A stretch of 38,102 nt of DNA, from contig CAJVPJ010000169.1 in NCBI GenBank assembly GCA_910592205.1, forward strand, positions 1 through 38,102, read 5' to 3'. The translations under genes and the position numbers were made by a program. This DNA comes from Paraglomus occultum (lineage: Eukaryota; Glomeromycota; Glomeromycetes; Paraglomerales; Paraglomeraceae). Every line of letters begins with the position of its first letter. Within the stretch, counting starts at the first letter, position 1. This document shows positions 1 through 12,600 of this stretch, in pieces. The notes under the pieces were generated by a model. It was given only the letters and a program-made list of their open reading frames with translations. It had not been told where the DNA came from and made no database searches.

Positions 1-483
1 GAGGCGGATAGTATGTTTTCTCGAATCCGCCATTCGTCTCTTTGACAAATTTTCAATATGTCTACATAAAATGCGTGCATCCATTATTTCGGGAAAAATA
101 GTATAATGTTTGTTTTTATCCCTTGTTCGATCCTTTAACATAGAGTTAGGGTGAACGGTTCGATTGTTCGTTATCATAGACCGCATGATGGGAATACCTT
201 GCGTTTGTGAATCTCCACACCATACCTAATGCCTTGGAAGTATAGCTGGGCGATTAGTTTGAACTAAACAAGTACTCGAACTAACTCTAGTCGCAGGCTA
301 TGGTGAAATCTATAGCCAATTAAGAGCAGGTTACTGTATTGTGTGTTAAATGCCAATAGCAAGTCATCGCTGCCTCCAAAGTGGCACGATGAGGTGCGTG
401 CTTTGGATACCGAAAAGACATCGCAAAAATTTCTAGTCTATCACAATTGATAGTCAGCCTTAACGATTATTTGCATATTTGGC

Positions 484-1744
484 ATGAGAAATACTCGCAT
501 AATAGATTGTATTTGTCGACATTATTCGACAGCATTCCCAAAATATGATTTCAGTGTCGACAACCTTATTATTGGAGGAGGCGTAATTGGACTCGCTATT
601 GCCGAAAGGCTATCTCGAAACCGTCATCGTTCCACTCTATTGGTAGAGAAAAAAGTTGACGTAGGAGAGGAAACGAGGTACGTCACCAAATTAATCGTAA
701 ATATATAAATCTGATTCCAAACTAATATCTTGCTTCCTGATAAGCTCTCGTAATAGTGAAGTGATTCACGCTGGAATATACTTTCCAGAAAATTTTTTGA
801 AAACTAGTCTTTGCATACGAGGAAAGAACCTTCTCTATGAACTTTGTCAGTCGACTCTGGTTATCCCATTTCGTCGAGTTGGAAAATGGATAGTATCAAG
901 GAACAATGATGAATCAGAGTACTTGGAATCACTCAAAAGGACTGCTGATAAATTGGGCGTGGATACATACTTCGTCTCACGGAGCGAAAGAGAAAGGCAA
1001 GAACCTGATGTTAACGCGCATGAAGCGTTATGCTCACCCACTACAGGAATCATCGACTCGCACGCATTGATGAGATATCTTTCCACAAAGATCAAAGAAA
1101 ATGGTGGTGATATAGCGCTCCAAGCGAAAGTCGTTCGTATTACAAAGAATGAGGGTGGGGGTTATCTCGTCAGCGTATCATCGCCAGATACACAGACTGT
1201 AATTAAATCAGAAAAGGTTATCAATGCAGCTGGCTTGTATGCTGACAAGATTGCAAACATGATCTTACCCGGAAATGTATATAAACTATATTATGCTAAA
1301 GGGCATTATTATTCCTATAGTGGACTAAGTGATGTCAAAGTAAATCGTTTAATTTACCCCGTACCAGAACGTCATATGGCAGGGGCAGGGACTCACTTGA
1401 CGCTAGATCTATCTGGCGCAATACGATTTGGCCCGGACGTTTTGTACGTGGACACACCCGATAATTATGATATCATAGATGATAATGGGGAGAGAACCGA
1501 ACAGATTTGGAAAGCAGTTACGTCCTATTTGCCCAAAATCAAAAAAGAAAAGTTGTATCCGGGTTACACTGGCATCAGACCAAAATTGCAAGGACCAGAT
1601 GAACAATTCCGCGACTTTGTTATCAAAGAAGAGAGTGATCACGGATTAAGCGGATTTGTCAATCTCGTTGGAATCGAGAGCCCTGGCTTAACGGCATCAT
1701 TAGCCATAGCAGAGATGGTAGAAGGAATATTGGATAATCACTGA
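484..1744 (+). CDS. L2HGDH: L-2-hydroxyglutarate dehydrogenase, mitochondrial
   Basis: FAD-dependent enzyme that oxidises L-2-hydroxyglutarate to 2-oxoglutarate (metabolite repair). Two exons, 484-677 and 745-1744, joined through a GTACGT donor and a phase-2 AG acceptor, giving 397 aa. Seen: a short basic N-terminus compatible with a mitochondrial presequence, then the dinucleotide-binding motif IIGGGVIG near residues 29-36. The family hallmark EETSSRNSEVIHAGIY is rebuilt exactly across the splice junction, which fixes the intron. The C-terminus has YTGIRPKL and the conserved NLVGIESPGLTASLAIAE. It is shorter than the human enzyme (about 460 aa), mostly at the N-terminus. No overlap with neighbours; the next gene is convergent. 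Confidence 0.93.
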
Positions 1745-2613
1745 ACGTGATAGAGGATTACCAAATGAAAAGCTAGTGGCTATGCAAAAAATGAGTATCT
1801 ATAAATCAAGGAATGTAGTTGCGAGCAGTGTAAATGCCAGCAGTTGGAATTACAGACGACGACTGGTATCTAATGTTCATTGAACTAGTCGATAAGAGTT
1901 TCGACTTTATTTATATGAGTGTCTATAGTAATAGTAATAGGAGGAAACCAAATTCAATAAGCTTTCTTTATGTGTACTAAAATTGGTATTTTGAGGCTTT
2001 CTCCAATTCAATCCCAAACGTTTACGATGGCACGAATCAGTCATATGGGCAGATTTTACTGCTAGCGCAAGTTCTTGAACGTGCCAATATGTGCACGGCG
2101 TGATTCTGTCTAATACTAAGGAAGCCGAAACTGAAACCCATTGAATATGTACACATTTGTTATCGAGATACACCATGAATTCTACTTTTTTTACAATTGA
2201 ACGTCTTTCGACAGCTTGCATTACATTGTCTCGAGGTCTTGGGTCTTGTATAATGGGACGGGAATGAGTATTTATTCGTGCGTCAGGTGAATGCTCCGGA
2301 GGACATGTCTAATCTTTTTATTATTAGTTACATCAGAAAGAATGTGCCGTCCCAAAATATTTCACCACACAAAAGCCAATTACAATTCCTTCCAAATCAT
2401 GAAACTACGTGTCTTGAACTGAGCACAATAATTGATAACTACACGTGAAAAATTGTTTAAATAATGACATTACTGACGCGAATTTGCATGTATTACAATA
2501 TACGAGCCGAAGGATTTCTTCAGGAATGTGCACTTCTCATATTGTGACGCCTGCCACACAAGTAACCCGTCTTATGATCACAAAATCCTCGTCACTTGCC
2601 TACAAAGATGCCT
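1745..2613. other. Intergenic region between convergent genes
   Basis: About 870 bases separating the 3' ends of L2HGDH and the CBS-domain gene. A 104-codon minus-strand ORF (1907-2221) lies here but has no recognisable domain, ends in a Tyr run and has no splice partners. I see no tRNA, repeat or other supported feature. Confidence 0.5.
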
Positions 2614-4527
2614 TTACTCAGAGGACTTTGGATTCGAACTATCACTAAGCCTTTTCCTAGATGGTTCTGCAGTTCCACCTGCTTGACGAGCGAATATACT
2701 AAGCACATCCGTCAGGCTAACCACACCAATTGCATTTGTCGTCTCATTTACTACCCAGACACGATGAGCACGCGTCGCCATTAATTTGGCAACAACGTGG
2801 CCTAGCGTGCTTGACAGACGGACATCAAAAACAGGATATCGATCCTAGGCATTTTGTAAAAAGGGTAGCAGCTTAGCAACGATGTTATCGAACGGATAAT
2901 AATAAGAGCAAGAACCATAACCAGCATGTCTAGCAAGTACCTGTCCATCATCTATCCCTTGCCTGCTTCTCACATGGCTAATGAATTGTTGACATGTCCG
3001 CCACAGAAGTGAATGACGATAACTGCCAAGTATGTACTATGACATAACGATACGGAAATTAAAGACTCAACATCAAATAGGATTACATAAGGACCAACAT
3101 TTAAACTACTAACTTTAATATCAGACATGCTGATATTCCCACAGAGCACACCACCACTATTGACTACAGCCGTGGAACTCAACGAGTTTTCCCCTTTGAT
3201 AATCAAATTATATGTCAAGTGAGTGTGTTGTTTATTCAATGTGGCCGATGAGAATATTAAAAGTTACTTACTCATTATTTTCAGTGCGTCGAGCACAAAT
3301 GAATCCGAATTCACTGAAATTACGTCACTTTTGCCTATGCCGAGCTCCTCAATCTGCATGCGACCGTCAAAGTTGAGTACATCAATACATAAAGATATTT
3401 TTGTACAAAATTTTCAATAACTATATAACTGTACATACAGTCTTAGTGAGTACTTTCTCAATCTCTGGAAATTGACGCGCCTAAAATGTTTATTGACAGA
3501 AAATAAGTACAAAACTTGTGCCAGTTACAAATAATATAACCTACTCGCAATACATGCTCGGGTACTTACGTTATCGTATAGATATGACACAACGTTCGAT
3601 TGAGTGAGTATCCCTTTCAAATGGTTATTGGCATCCATAACAGCCACTACAGGATTTAGTTCGTAGTCGAAACAAGTGAGGAGTATGTGGAAACAATAAT
3701 AATAACGCATTAAAGCAGAGCCAGAGTGCTGATGAATTGGTTAATTAATACCTCGATGGGTTCCGCTTCCAAAGAGTTCTGTTACCTGAAACAGAGAAGT
3801 TTCGGGAAGCACAGAATAAAATGGATTCTTGTTCGATATATCTATTCGTTCAATCAATCGATAAAAGAGTTTCAAAACTCAAAGTTAAACGGGTACGCAT
3901 CCCTATGTCCAATTACAATTTTAGCAGCAGCATTTACGACAATAACGTTCAAGACCACAAATTTTCTTCACCTGAAGCTAGTTTAACTGGAATAGGCTGA
4001 CACTGTAAAGCTAATCTCAAGAGCTTTCTGAATTCATCACTCAATTCTTCCTTGCTTTTTTTTTCCAATTCGAAAGCATCCTTCTTCTTTAAGACAATCA
4101 GCAAGTATGTCATAACGTCTGCCCAATCGAACATTCCTACATACGATTTTGTGGACGAATCGTACACTGGAGCTGACGAAAGATTGTTTTTTATCAAGAT
4201 CTAAGTAATGGATAGCGAAACACGAGGTTTGAAGAAAGGCCAAAAACCTTAACAAAGCTGATATGAAAACAAAACTATAGAATCAAGCTTTCATCTGTAC
4301 TTACTTCGCAGGACTCCTCTATAGGAGTATCTCCGTCGCTAATGATATAATATATAAGTCAAGTACACTTCGTGATCTGATATTAGCTTGGGAAATTCAA
4401 AAACAACATACATGACAATAACATCCTGATTAGCAACGAGGTCTACAGCTTTCACCAGAGTCCAATCATGAGATTCTGTAGTAACGCCTTCTCGGTGAGC
4501 GGAAGGTAAGCCTGTTATCGGATCCAT
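2614..4527 (-). CDS. Four-CBS-domain protein, Sds23/AMPK-gamma-like
   Basis: Ten exons (4412-4527, 4305-4338, 3972-4200, 3752-3778, 3570-3646, 3439-3480, 3272-3353, 3114-3193, 2941-3036, 2614-2844) join in frame to 337 aa. CBS domains are adenosine-nucleotide sensor modules; AMPK-gamma and fungal Sds23 carry four. Seen in order: VIDGDTPIEESCEILIKNN and SSAPVYD (CBS1), ELFGSGTHRVAVMD and GILTQSNVVSYL (CBS2), VLDALKIMRENSLSSTAVV and GNISMSDIK (CBS3), and RYPVFDVRLSSTLGHVV with RAHRVWVV and GVVSLTDVL (CBS4). A short polar tail follows. One exon is only 27 nt and completes CBS2. No kinase or glycogen-binding domain is present, so a regulatory subunit or scaffold role is likely. Sds23-type versus SNF4-type cannot be settled by eye. 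Confidence 0.9.
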
Positions 4528-5236
4528 AGTTGAGACAAAATAATGTAACGATAATAGCAAACAACTATGGAAACTATTCAATTCGCCGCGTCATTTGTGC
4601 GCCGATTGTTAACACAATATAAGTCATATGATATGAACGATGACAATTTCGTGAAACAAACACAAAAAAAAAGTCCCGGCTGTGAGAGAAATAACCGTGA
4701 ATTAAGAGCGATAAGGTTGCATATTCCTAGGCCAATTAATAATTCGAAAGACAAAGAAGACATATCTTTATCACGCGTCTTTGTGAAAACAATCATGTAG
4801 ATGCCGTAACAATAGTCTACGATTTACTTTCTGGCTAACCGTAACTCCTACGTTTACGCTTTACGCAAATAATCATTGTTCTGACGAAGATGAAGTTATT
4901 TGTTTAAATGTTTATATTAATATGCATACACAGCTCATTTAAAATTCTACTTAATTATAGTAATATGTGGTGTGAATTAGCAAAGTAATACGTAACTAAT
5001 GGTTTTGATATAACGCATGGACTAGATTCAATTGCATTTAAATATGACATTAAGAAATGTAGATGTCTCCATGGTGGGTAATAATTTAAACTTTAGAAGA
5101 ATAGCAGAGTTATCTCAGCGAGTGCATCAAAAATGAACAGATAGATATCACGTTGATGGCGGGGATCCGATTAGGATCTTTGTACAACATGAAACGTTTT
5201 TTGTAAAGTTGTCCGGCTCGAGATCTAATTGTTAAC
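4528..5236. promoter_or_regulatory. Shared intergenic promoter region (divergent genes)
   Basis: About 700 bases between the start codons of the CBS-domain gene (-) and PRP4 (+). It is AT-rich with homopolymer A and T runs and presumably holds both promoters. No specific factor-binding site can be assigned by eye. ORFs in both directions at 4567-4800 have no recognisable domain. Confidence 0.45.
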
Positions 5237-7806
5237 ATGGCCACACCTATGGATGTTGACAAACAAAAAAAAAGCAGCGACTCTTCGGGTATACAGACTA
5301 AACCCAGAATACATTTTGGTAGTCTGGAAGAAACGGAAAGACAAAGGACGAAAAGTCTAAACGCTGAAGTGAGAATGATTTTGCTGTTTGATCTGTTTGC
5401 AGCCAGACCGATTTTGACAGAAAAATTGTTTGCTGTTGTAGGAGTCTAGTGGAGTCTCGTTTGAAGATCTGAGTAAGCGTTTAGATTGTTGCATGAGATT
5501 TGTAGAATATCATAGTATTTAGTTTGGTTCTTGTTTAAAATCAATAAAAGCTGAAAATACAGAATACGAGCTCCCCGAATCATTAAGGAAAGTCCGAGAT
5601 GATCATCAAGCCATTCTGGATGAATTTGAACGTAAAAAACGTGCAAGGACCTTGGCTGTGCCAACTGATGATGGTCGTGTACGAGCTCGATTGAAGGAAC
5701 TTGGTGAACCACAGTGTCTATTTGGTGAAGGGGTACGTTTTAGATTTGACCGATACGCTAAGTCGTTTTGTCCACTTTCTGGTTCGATGTCTTCAAATTG
5801 TTTTCTAACATATTTTGCGATGTTTCTCTCGATCAGCCGGGTGATAGAAGGGATCGTCTCAGGTACTTACTTTCTAAGATGGAAGGAACGGAAGTAATTC
5901 AAGACGATGAAAGCAGTCTATCGGAATCGGAGGAGGAGGTTTGTATACGTTTCTCTTCTCCACTGAAAGACGAGCATAGCCGTCGGTTCAACGTTATTGA
6001 CGATTTTTTAGACTCAGTTGTACGTCTTTGATTCAAGAAAGAGGAAGAATTCTATACACTTGGAACGCAGGAGTTGTTAGAAGCTCGTCGATGGATTGCT
6101 AGATATTCACTCCCTAGGTATTATGGTTTGCAACTAAATGGGCGATTTGCGTGTACGGAAAGTTCGCTGATTGGGTGCGTTTTTGTATCACAGAGCACGC
6201 GATAGGTTGAAATATCAGAGAATTGATTATGAAGTGCCATTGCCGCAATTAAAGTCGGTTCGTAAGGAGTTGTTTGAAGGACTCAAGGCAAGTTTAATTG
6301 AAATATCAACTTTTTGATTATTGTTGAATATCTACAATATTAACTTCACTTGATTAATATATAGTCTTACGCAAATTTCAGTTCTCAGATCGGTGATGAT
6401 CGACCGACTTCACAATGTGTCTTCTCGCCCAATAACCAAATTGTAGCAACTGGGTCATGGTCCGGACTATGTCGATTGTGGAAAGTCCCTAGTTGTGAGG
6501 CGATTATCAGTTTTCGGGGTGCGTATAAGAATCTTCGTATTGTATTCACGATACGATCAGCCTTTGGCCGCAATGAGTTTTATTGTAAGCGCATTGCGCT
6601 TATCAACTACGGTCTTACTATTTCATATAGGCCATACTGACAGAGTAGGAGGAATTGCATGGAATCCAGAGAGTACGCTCTCTCTGAGTTCAAGCGTTGT
6701 GAATTTGGCATCTGGTGGTGCTGATAGCTTTATCTATCTTTGGAGTTTGGATAAAGATACGCCGATTGGCGCTCTACAAGGGCATATTGCTAGAATCGCA
6801 AAAATTGATTTTCATCCAAGTGGAAGATTTATTGCTTCTGCTAGGTAAGTGTGGGAGAAAACTAAATTATTATAGAAATCGTTGGGAAAGTGACTATTCG
6901 TTGACCTTTTCTTAGTTTTGATGCCACATGGCGATTATGGGATGTCGAAACAACAGCTGAGCTGCTACTTCAAGAGGGACATTCGAGAGAAGTATATGCG
7001 ATAAAGTTTCAAAATGATGGGGCTTTGGTTGCCACTGGGTTTGTATATTTTGTGGATAAGTGTGCAATTTTACTCTTCAATAGGGTCTCTTTGACGATTG
7101 GTATATTATAGGGGTCTGGATGCAATAGGACGCGTATGGGATCTTCGTACAGGGAGATCAGCAATGGTACTGGAAGGGCATGTAAAAGATATTCTAGGGG
7201 TTGATTTCTCACCAAATGGGTATGTTTCGGTTATTATCAACCAAGAGTTGCAATTGGCTCTATACTAATTCATTATGATGTGTACTTCCTCGTCAAATTT
7301 GGTACATCGTCGGCTCTATGTAATGTGCTCATCTAACAGCTATCAAGTAGCAACAGGAAGTGCTGACAATTCGGTCAGAATATGGGATATCCGCACTCTA
7401 CGATGTGTATACGTTATTCCTGCTCACAAATCTCTTTGCTCCGATGTTAAGTTTTTCCATGCATCTTCTCTTTCCCAATCTCTTCCATCATCGAATAATA
7501 ATGGAGTAAGGCCTTCATTATCGGGATTGTATTTGGTTACTGGCGGATACGATGGCTTGGTCAATATCTGGTCAGCTGATGATTGGCAGTTGTTAAAGAG
7601 TTTGGCTGGACATGATGGAAAAGTTATGGCAGTCGATATTTCTGGAGGTAATGAAAATTGATTATTGTGCGATTTTAGATGATGTTCGGATGAAGATTAA
7701 GACAGTGCTAAGAGGTTAATTTTTATTCACAGATAATAAGTTCATCGTCTCATCTGGATTCGACCGTACGTTTAAGTTGTGGGCTAATGAAAATATTCCC
7801 ATCTAA
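5237..7806 (+). CDS. PRP4: U4/U6 snRNP protein Prp4 (WD40, SFM domain)
   Basis: Spliceosomal U4/U6 component. Twelve exons: 5237-5368, 5442-5472, 5551 (or 5563)-5732, 5837-5938, 6038-6117, 6194-6287, 6365-6518, 6631-6844, 6916-7038, 7112-7219, 7340-7647, 7733-7806, giving 533 aa (529 with the downstream acceptor), close to human PRPF4. Seen: [13 protein letters not shown] near the N-terminus; the splicing-factor-motif region [18 protein letters not shown] then [18 protein letters not shown] and RRDRLRYLL; a helical linker; and from about residue 208 a WD40 propeller with [62 protein letters not shown] and [11 protein letters not shown]. The intron at 6288-6364 starts with GC, not GT. Start chosen because MATPMDVD is the only in-frame Met before the conserved block. 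Confidence 0.95.
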
Positions 7807-9633
7807 TAGTTACTGACACAACAAAATTATGTACAGTGTATTCTGTATGGTCATACCTTCGAATAAAATTTATAAAGTCATAGACGTTTTAATCACCGTA
7901 TTTATTTTTGAGTCAGTGTGGTGCTATTATCCGAAGTTTGAGACTGATATCTTTCAGGTCGGGTTGATGCTTAAAATATATCTCATTTCATTCACGTGCT
8001 CTACAGTATTTCAACCTCCCTTTTCATTCGCAATATCAAACGCGTTTACTTTTCGAAGTGTTTGTTGTAACGTTTCGATGAGTGTTAGACGAATGACTTT
8101 TTCATGCAAATAACGCGTTCTAAGATAACGAATCGGTGTCGCGTTTTGTCATCGGAACTGAAAATTAAGCGACGATTCAAGTATTGCGCAAGAAATAATG
8201 TTGTACTTGTCTGTGACTCATTCATTCCTGCATATCTTACGATTAATTAAATTTGCAAGCAAAAGATTCTAACGCGTACACTATAAAGAAAAGTTGGAAG
8301 TGATGGCTAATCTTGGTTGTGTTAGCTCCGCTAATACATATTTCTCCCGGACTTCGCCTATTCGCTTCTATATTTATATTTATAGGTCTGAAACGCTATA
8401 TACTTATAACACATAATAAATGGAGGATTATGATTGGTGTGGACTTGCCGGATGTCACAAGTTGGTGCTGGAGAAATTGGAAAGAACGAGTTGACTTCGC
8501 ATGTAATGGTTTAAAGTGAATAACCTCTTACCTCAAAATATTTCGAAACCAGCAATTTGCTTACAATTTCCAGATGGTAGTCCACAATAGAAATAACTCT
8601 TGTAACTAGTTGATACGAAAAATAACCACATAGTAATAGTAATGGAGAGACATTGACAAACATCGTTTACAGGAAATGATTGTGGACGTGTAATGTAATA
8701 TAATTAAAAAATCGAGCGTGCTAGGCATGTTGGACGAGCACGCAACGAAAATTTGTAGAGCATTATTATCATCCTTGTGCTCTTATCTGGGATGTACGTC
8801 AGAGACGAAGCTATAATTACTTCTGAGAATTACTTATTTTACTTAAAAATAAGGGAGCATTTTATCGAACCACAAGAGGGTTTCAGCATAGACTCGATGT
8901 AAGTAATGGGATTCTCTGGTCATCAATTAATCAATAACTAATCTATAGACGACATATCTGGTGTTAATATGAGAATGTGAATATACAGAGGAGACATATA
9001 TTGTTCGAATAGTTCGATCCATGTGTCGGAAGTTTGTTTTAGGTTAGAGCGAACAGTAAGATCTGATAGACATTTGGTTGATTATATGGTAGTTGACCAA
9101 ATGTATTACATTCTTTTCTCGAGTGAATAACTTGATCTGCTGTTAACGATTACACATTATCGCTGTCGGCAACTTCCTCGTTCTCATAAACACACTCATT
9201 ATCGATAATTATGGTAATATCCAAGCTTCTCAAAATTTTGGATGTGTTAATATTAACGCGATTGCAAAGATAATTGGACAAAACCTTCATGTAGATGAGA
9301 TAGAATGATTGTTTGCAAGTATGTTTTTTATTTCTCATCTCAAGTGAATTTGTTAGCTCTCTTGATTCCAACTCTAGTTACACTATTCCAAAAATAAGTT
9401 CAAGAAACTAAAAAAAGTAAATAAAATAAAAGAATATGTACATACATAAATAGTGGTTTGCTGGTGACAACGCGTGCCCACAGTAAACGGACGATTATAG
9501 ATTGGTGACAATACAAACATGTAAAGAAATAAAAAGGGTGTCGGGTATGAAAGGGATGTCAGATAGTAGTCGCGAATTTGTGAAAGAAGGTGTATCTATT
9601 GTAATTAATATAATGGCTCCTCTAACGACCAAT
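7807..9633. other. Gene-poor intergenic stretch
   Basis: About 1.8 kb between the convergent ends of PRP4 and the MAPKKK gene. Only short ORFs without recognisable motifs occur (for example 7829-8113, 8313-8519 and minus 9150-9371). No repeat, tRNA or transposon signature was seen. It could hold UTRs or an unrecognised noncoding RNA. Confidence 0.5.
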
Positions 9634-12600
9634 TTATGGTATTCGGATGTATTCCTATCAATTGATTGGGAAGAAAGTTAGCCAACAAGTATTGAAATCA
9701 TATAAAAACGGGCGACATATAAAATCTGGTACGTACTTTAAATCGAAATTTAGGATCTTCTTTAGCAAAAGGGTGTTTTGAGAGTTCGGCGGCTGTAGGT
9801 CGCAGTTCTGGTTCTCTGTATCAACAAGCAGAAAGGCAGGAAAGTTGGCGTTAATGACATGCTACATAAAATAAAGCGATGACATAAACGACTAAAACAC
9901 TAACATTGTAAAGCATTTATTCAGCATGTCTCGTGCTTCCGCTGACATTTGAATGTCATCTCTTATAGGCGGCGCTTTTTTCTCTGTTCCAAGTTGATAC
10001 ATGGCAGCAACGTCGGTATACTTCTCCCAAGGACGCTTTCCGGTAAACATCTCGAGTTCCACGCAGCCAAGACCCCTACGGAAATGGTGAAGTGTTAATA
10101 ATATTACCGAGAAAAGTGAAAATCTTTGAAAGAAAAAGATCAGATTTACTATAAACAGTAATATGTCGAGCCTCACCAAATGTCGACTTTTGCATTGTAA
10201 CCATTTGTAAACACCTCCGGTGCCATCCAGAAGATCGTTCCTTGAAGGGACATGTTTGAAATGTTGTCATAGGCGAATGCATGATCTGATAAAATTCCAA
10301 GTATTAATGATCAATTGACTTGGAAAGCATGCTTCCATCACTGTATCATGATACATACCACTTTTCTTTGAAATACCAAAATCGGATATTTTACAGCAAC
10401 CCTCTTCGTCTACAAGAATGTTATCCGCTTTGATATCCTGCAACAAAGGAAAAGTTATTGAATTTTTCTGCTCTAACATTGTGACGGCTACGGCCGGTGA
10501 ATATTTCTCCCACGTTACGATTGGACTTACCCGATGAAGAATTCCTTTCCCATGCAAATATTCCAAACCCAGCAAGATTTGCCGTGTAAATGATTTAACT
10601 ACTGGTTCCACAAATCGACCATGAATTCGCAGACATGTACCAATCGAGCCACCATTGACATATTCGAGGAAAATATTAACTGTATCCCCACATTCATCGT
10701 AGCCAAGATATTGTACTATATGCTCATGATCAAGAACTTTCAGAAGCTCAATTTCAGCATAGAAAGATTTCACCTGTTTATAGTACAACCATATGTAAAC
10801 AGTCAATTGTTGTTGAAACGATCATAATGTTAGGTATAGAAAAGAGAATGTGTTTACTAACCAAGTTGATCTGTCTCTCACTCAGCCGATCCGCTTTTGT
10901 CTTTGGTAATTCAATTTGCTTAACGGCGATCATCTCGGATGTTGAAACATTAAGTGCCAAGTAGACTTTCCCAAATGTTCCTTTTCCAATAAGTTCACCT
11001 TTGATCCAAGATATTTTGTTTGCTGTAAACCGAATTAAAAAGTACGATAAATAAGTAAAAAGTGATTCCATGTGCCACATTATTACGATAGTAATAATAA
11101 ATGCGATCGCCTACATTTTTTACACTCGTTATGACCAGTTTCAGTCAATGCTGCATCGGGCGTACTCTCTAAAGGACTCGTAACCGGACTGCTTTGACCA
11201 TTACTCCCAGGCCGCATTTCCACAACCCTCTTATCCCAGAATTTCGTGGCTTTTCTCTTCAACTTCGTAGCAGCCCTAATAGCACTTGTAGTCTGCTGCC
11301 AGTTCTTTCTAGCATCTCGCTCTTTCTTTTCTTTCTTTTCGCGGTCTTTCGCCTCTTGTGCAACAGATCGAATAGATTTGTAACGTTGCAAAGGAGCACC
11401 TCGTTTTTCCGTCTTGGTAGTCGGTGATACGGGAGGCGTTGGGGTCTCCCCACGGTGATTAACGTAGGTCACCAAACTACCGTTTCCTTCAGTGATAGGT
11501 TTATCAAGATCGTGTCCCGGGAAATACTTGTCCAGATCATGGTACACATCCTCGGCACTAGGACGTGTCACCCAGGTTACCTTAACACCTCTGCGGAGGG
11601 AAATAGTGCGTTGGAGTTTAGAAGCTTCTTTGGGAGGTTCAGAGTCATATGATGCATCAGAGTATCTTTTGCGACGAGGGCCATTCGTTGCATAGGAAGA
11701 ATCTTGTGAGTCATATTCTGAAGACCTGGAATCAGTTAATGTTTGGGGTGACAGATCACTTTGTATACTTTCTGGAACGCAAGTGTCGCCTGTCAAATTG
11801 TTGCTTGAGCTGTCATTAGCAGTTTCTGGTTGAGCATTGTTATTGTTCTTGCCGGGTATGGGTGGTTGGACCCATAAGTCATCATCATTGTTGTCATCTG
11901 TATTATCGCTCGTTTGTGTTGGTATATCTAATTTAGGCCATAATCGTTTCTCAGGCGTCTCATAACCCAAATCATCCTCCGCAGTGAAAATCGATTTCTC
12001 AGTTTCCAGTGTTCCAGCCTGATCTTCAAAATCGGGTTCACTGTGGAAGCTAGCTCGACGACCGTCTTCGGCATATGGACTAAAAATACCGTATTCCTGT
12101 GTGCGAGGCCCCTCATTTTTTCTCCCACTTAATATAGATTCAGATATACATGATATACAAAAGTCGTCCTGTGTACCATCCCGAGTGCTGATGGGAAATG
12201 TCCTTGACTTTTGTTTTCGACGCTGCAGATCTGTATCTGATACATTTACGTGAAACGGTTGATAGACTTCTATTGAATCATAGGGTTTATTAGCAACAGA
12301 TGACTGTGATGGTAAGCTGATATCTGATTTGTTGATCTTAGTACGATATTTGAGTGTACCTGGATAAACTGATTGTTGTGATTGAAGTAACTTGTCCGAC
12401 GATGATGATTTATGAGCTGTCTCATAACTATTTGGCTTGGTAGATATAAATCCACCGGGCCTTAAGCTATTCGGAATAGGTGACGAAGTATTGAAAGATT
12501 TCGCCGGCCTCGGTACTCTATTCATACCGTTGCGACCATTAATTAAAGACTCCCGTTTAGAATATGACGCCATTTCTTGTTCGTAAAACTCCTCATGATT

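Noticed and set aside
1-483. Left-end sequence before L2HGDH
   Set aside because: Checked for an upstream gene end or repeat; nothing with a recognisable frame or motif was seen.
1907-2221. 104-codon minus-strand ORF after L2HGDH
   Set aside because: No domain, no splice partners, ends in a Tyr run from a short triplet repeat.
8990-9030. Possible tRNA B-box (GTTCGAATA / GTTCGATCC)
   Set aside because: No matching A-box or cloverleaf arms at correct spacing on either strand.
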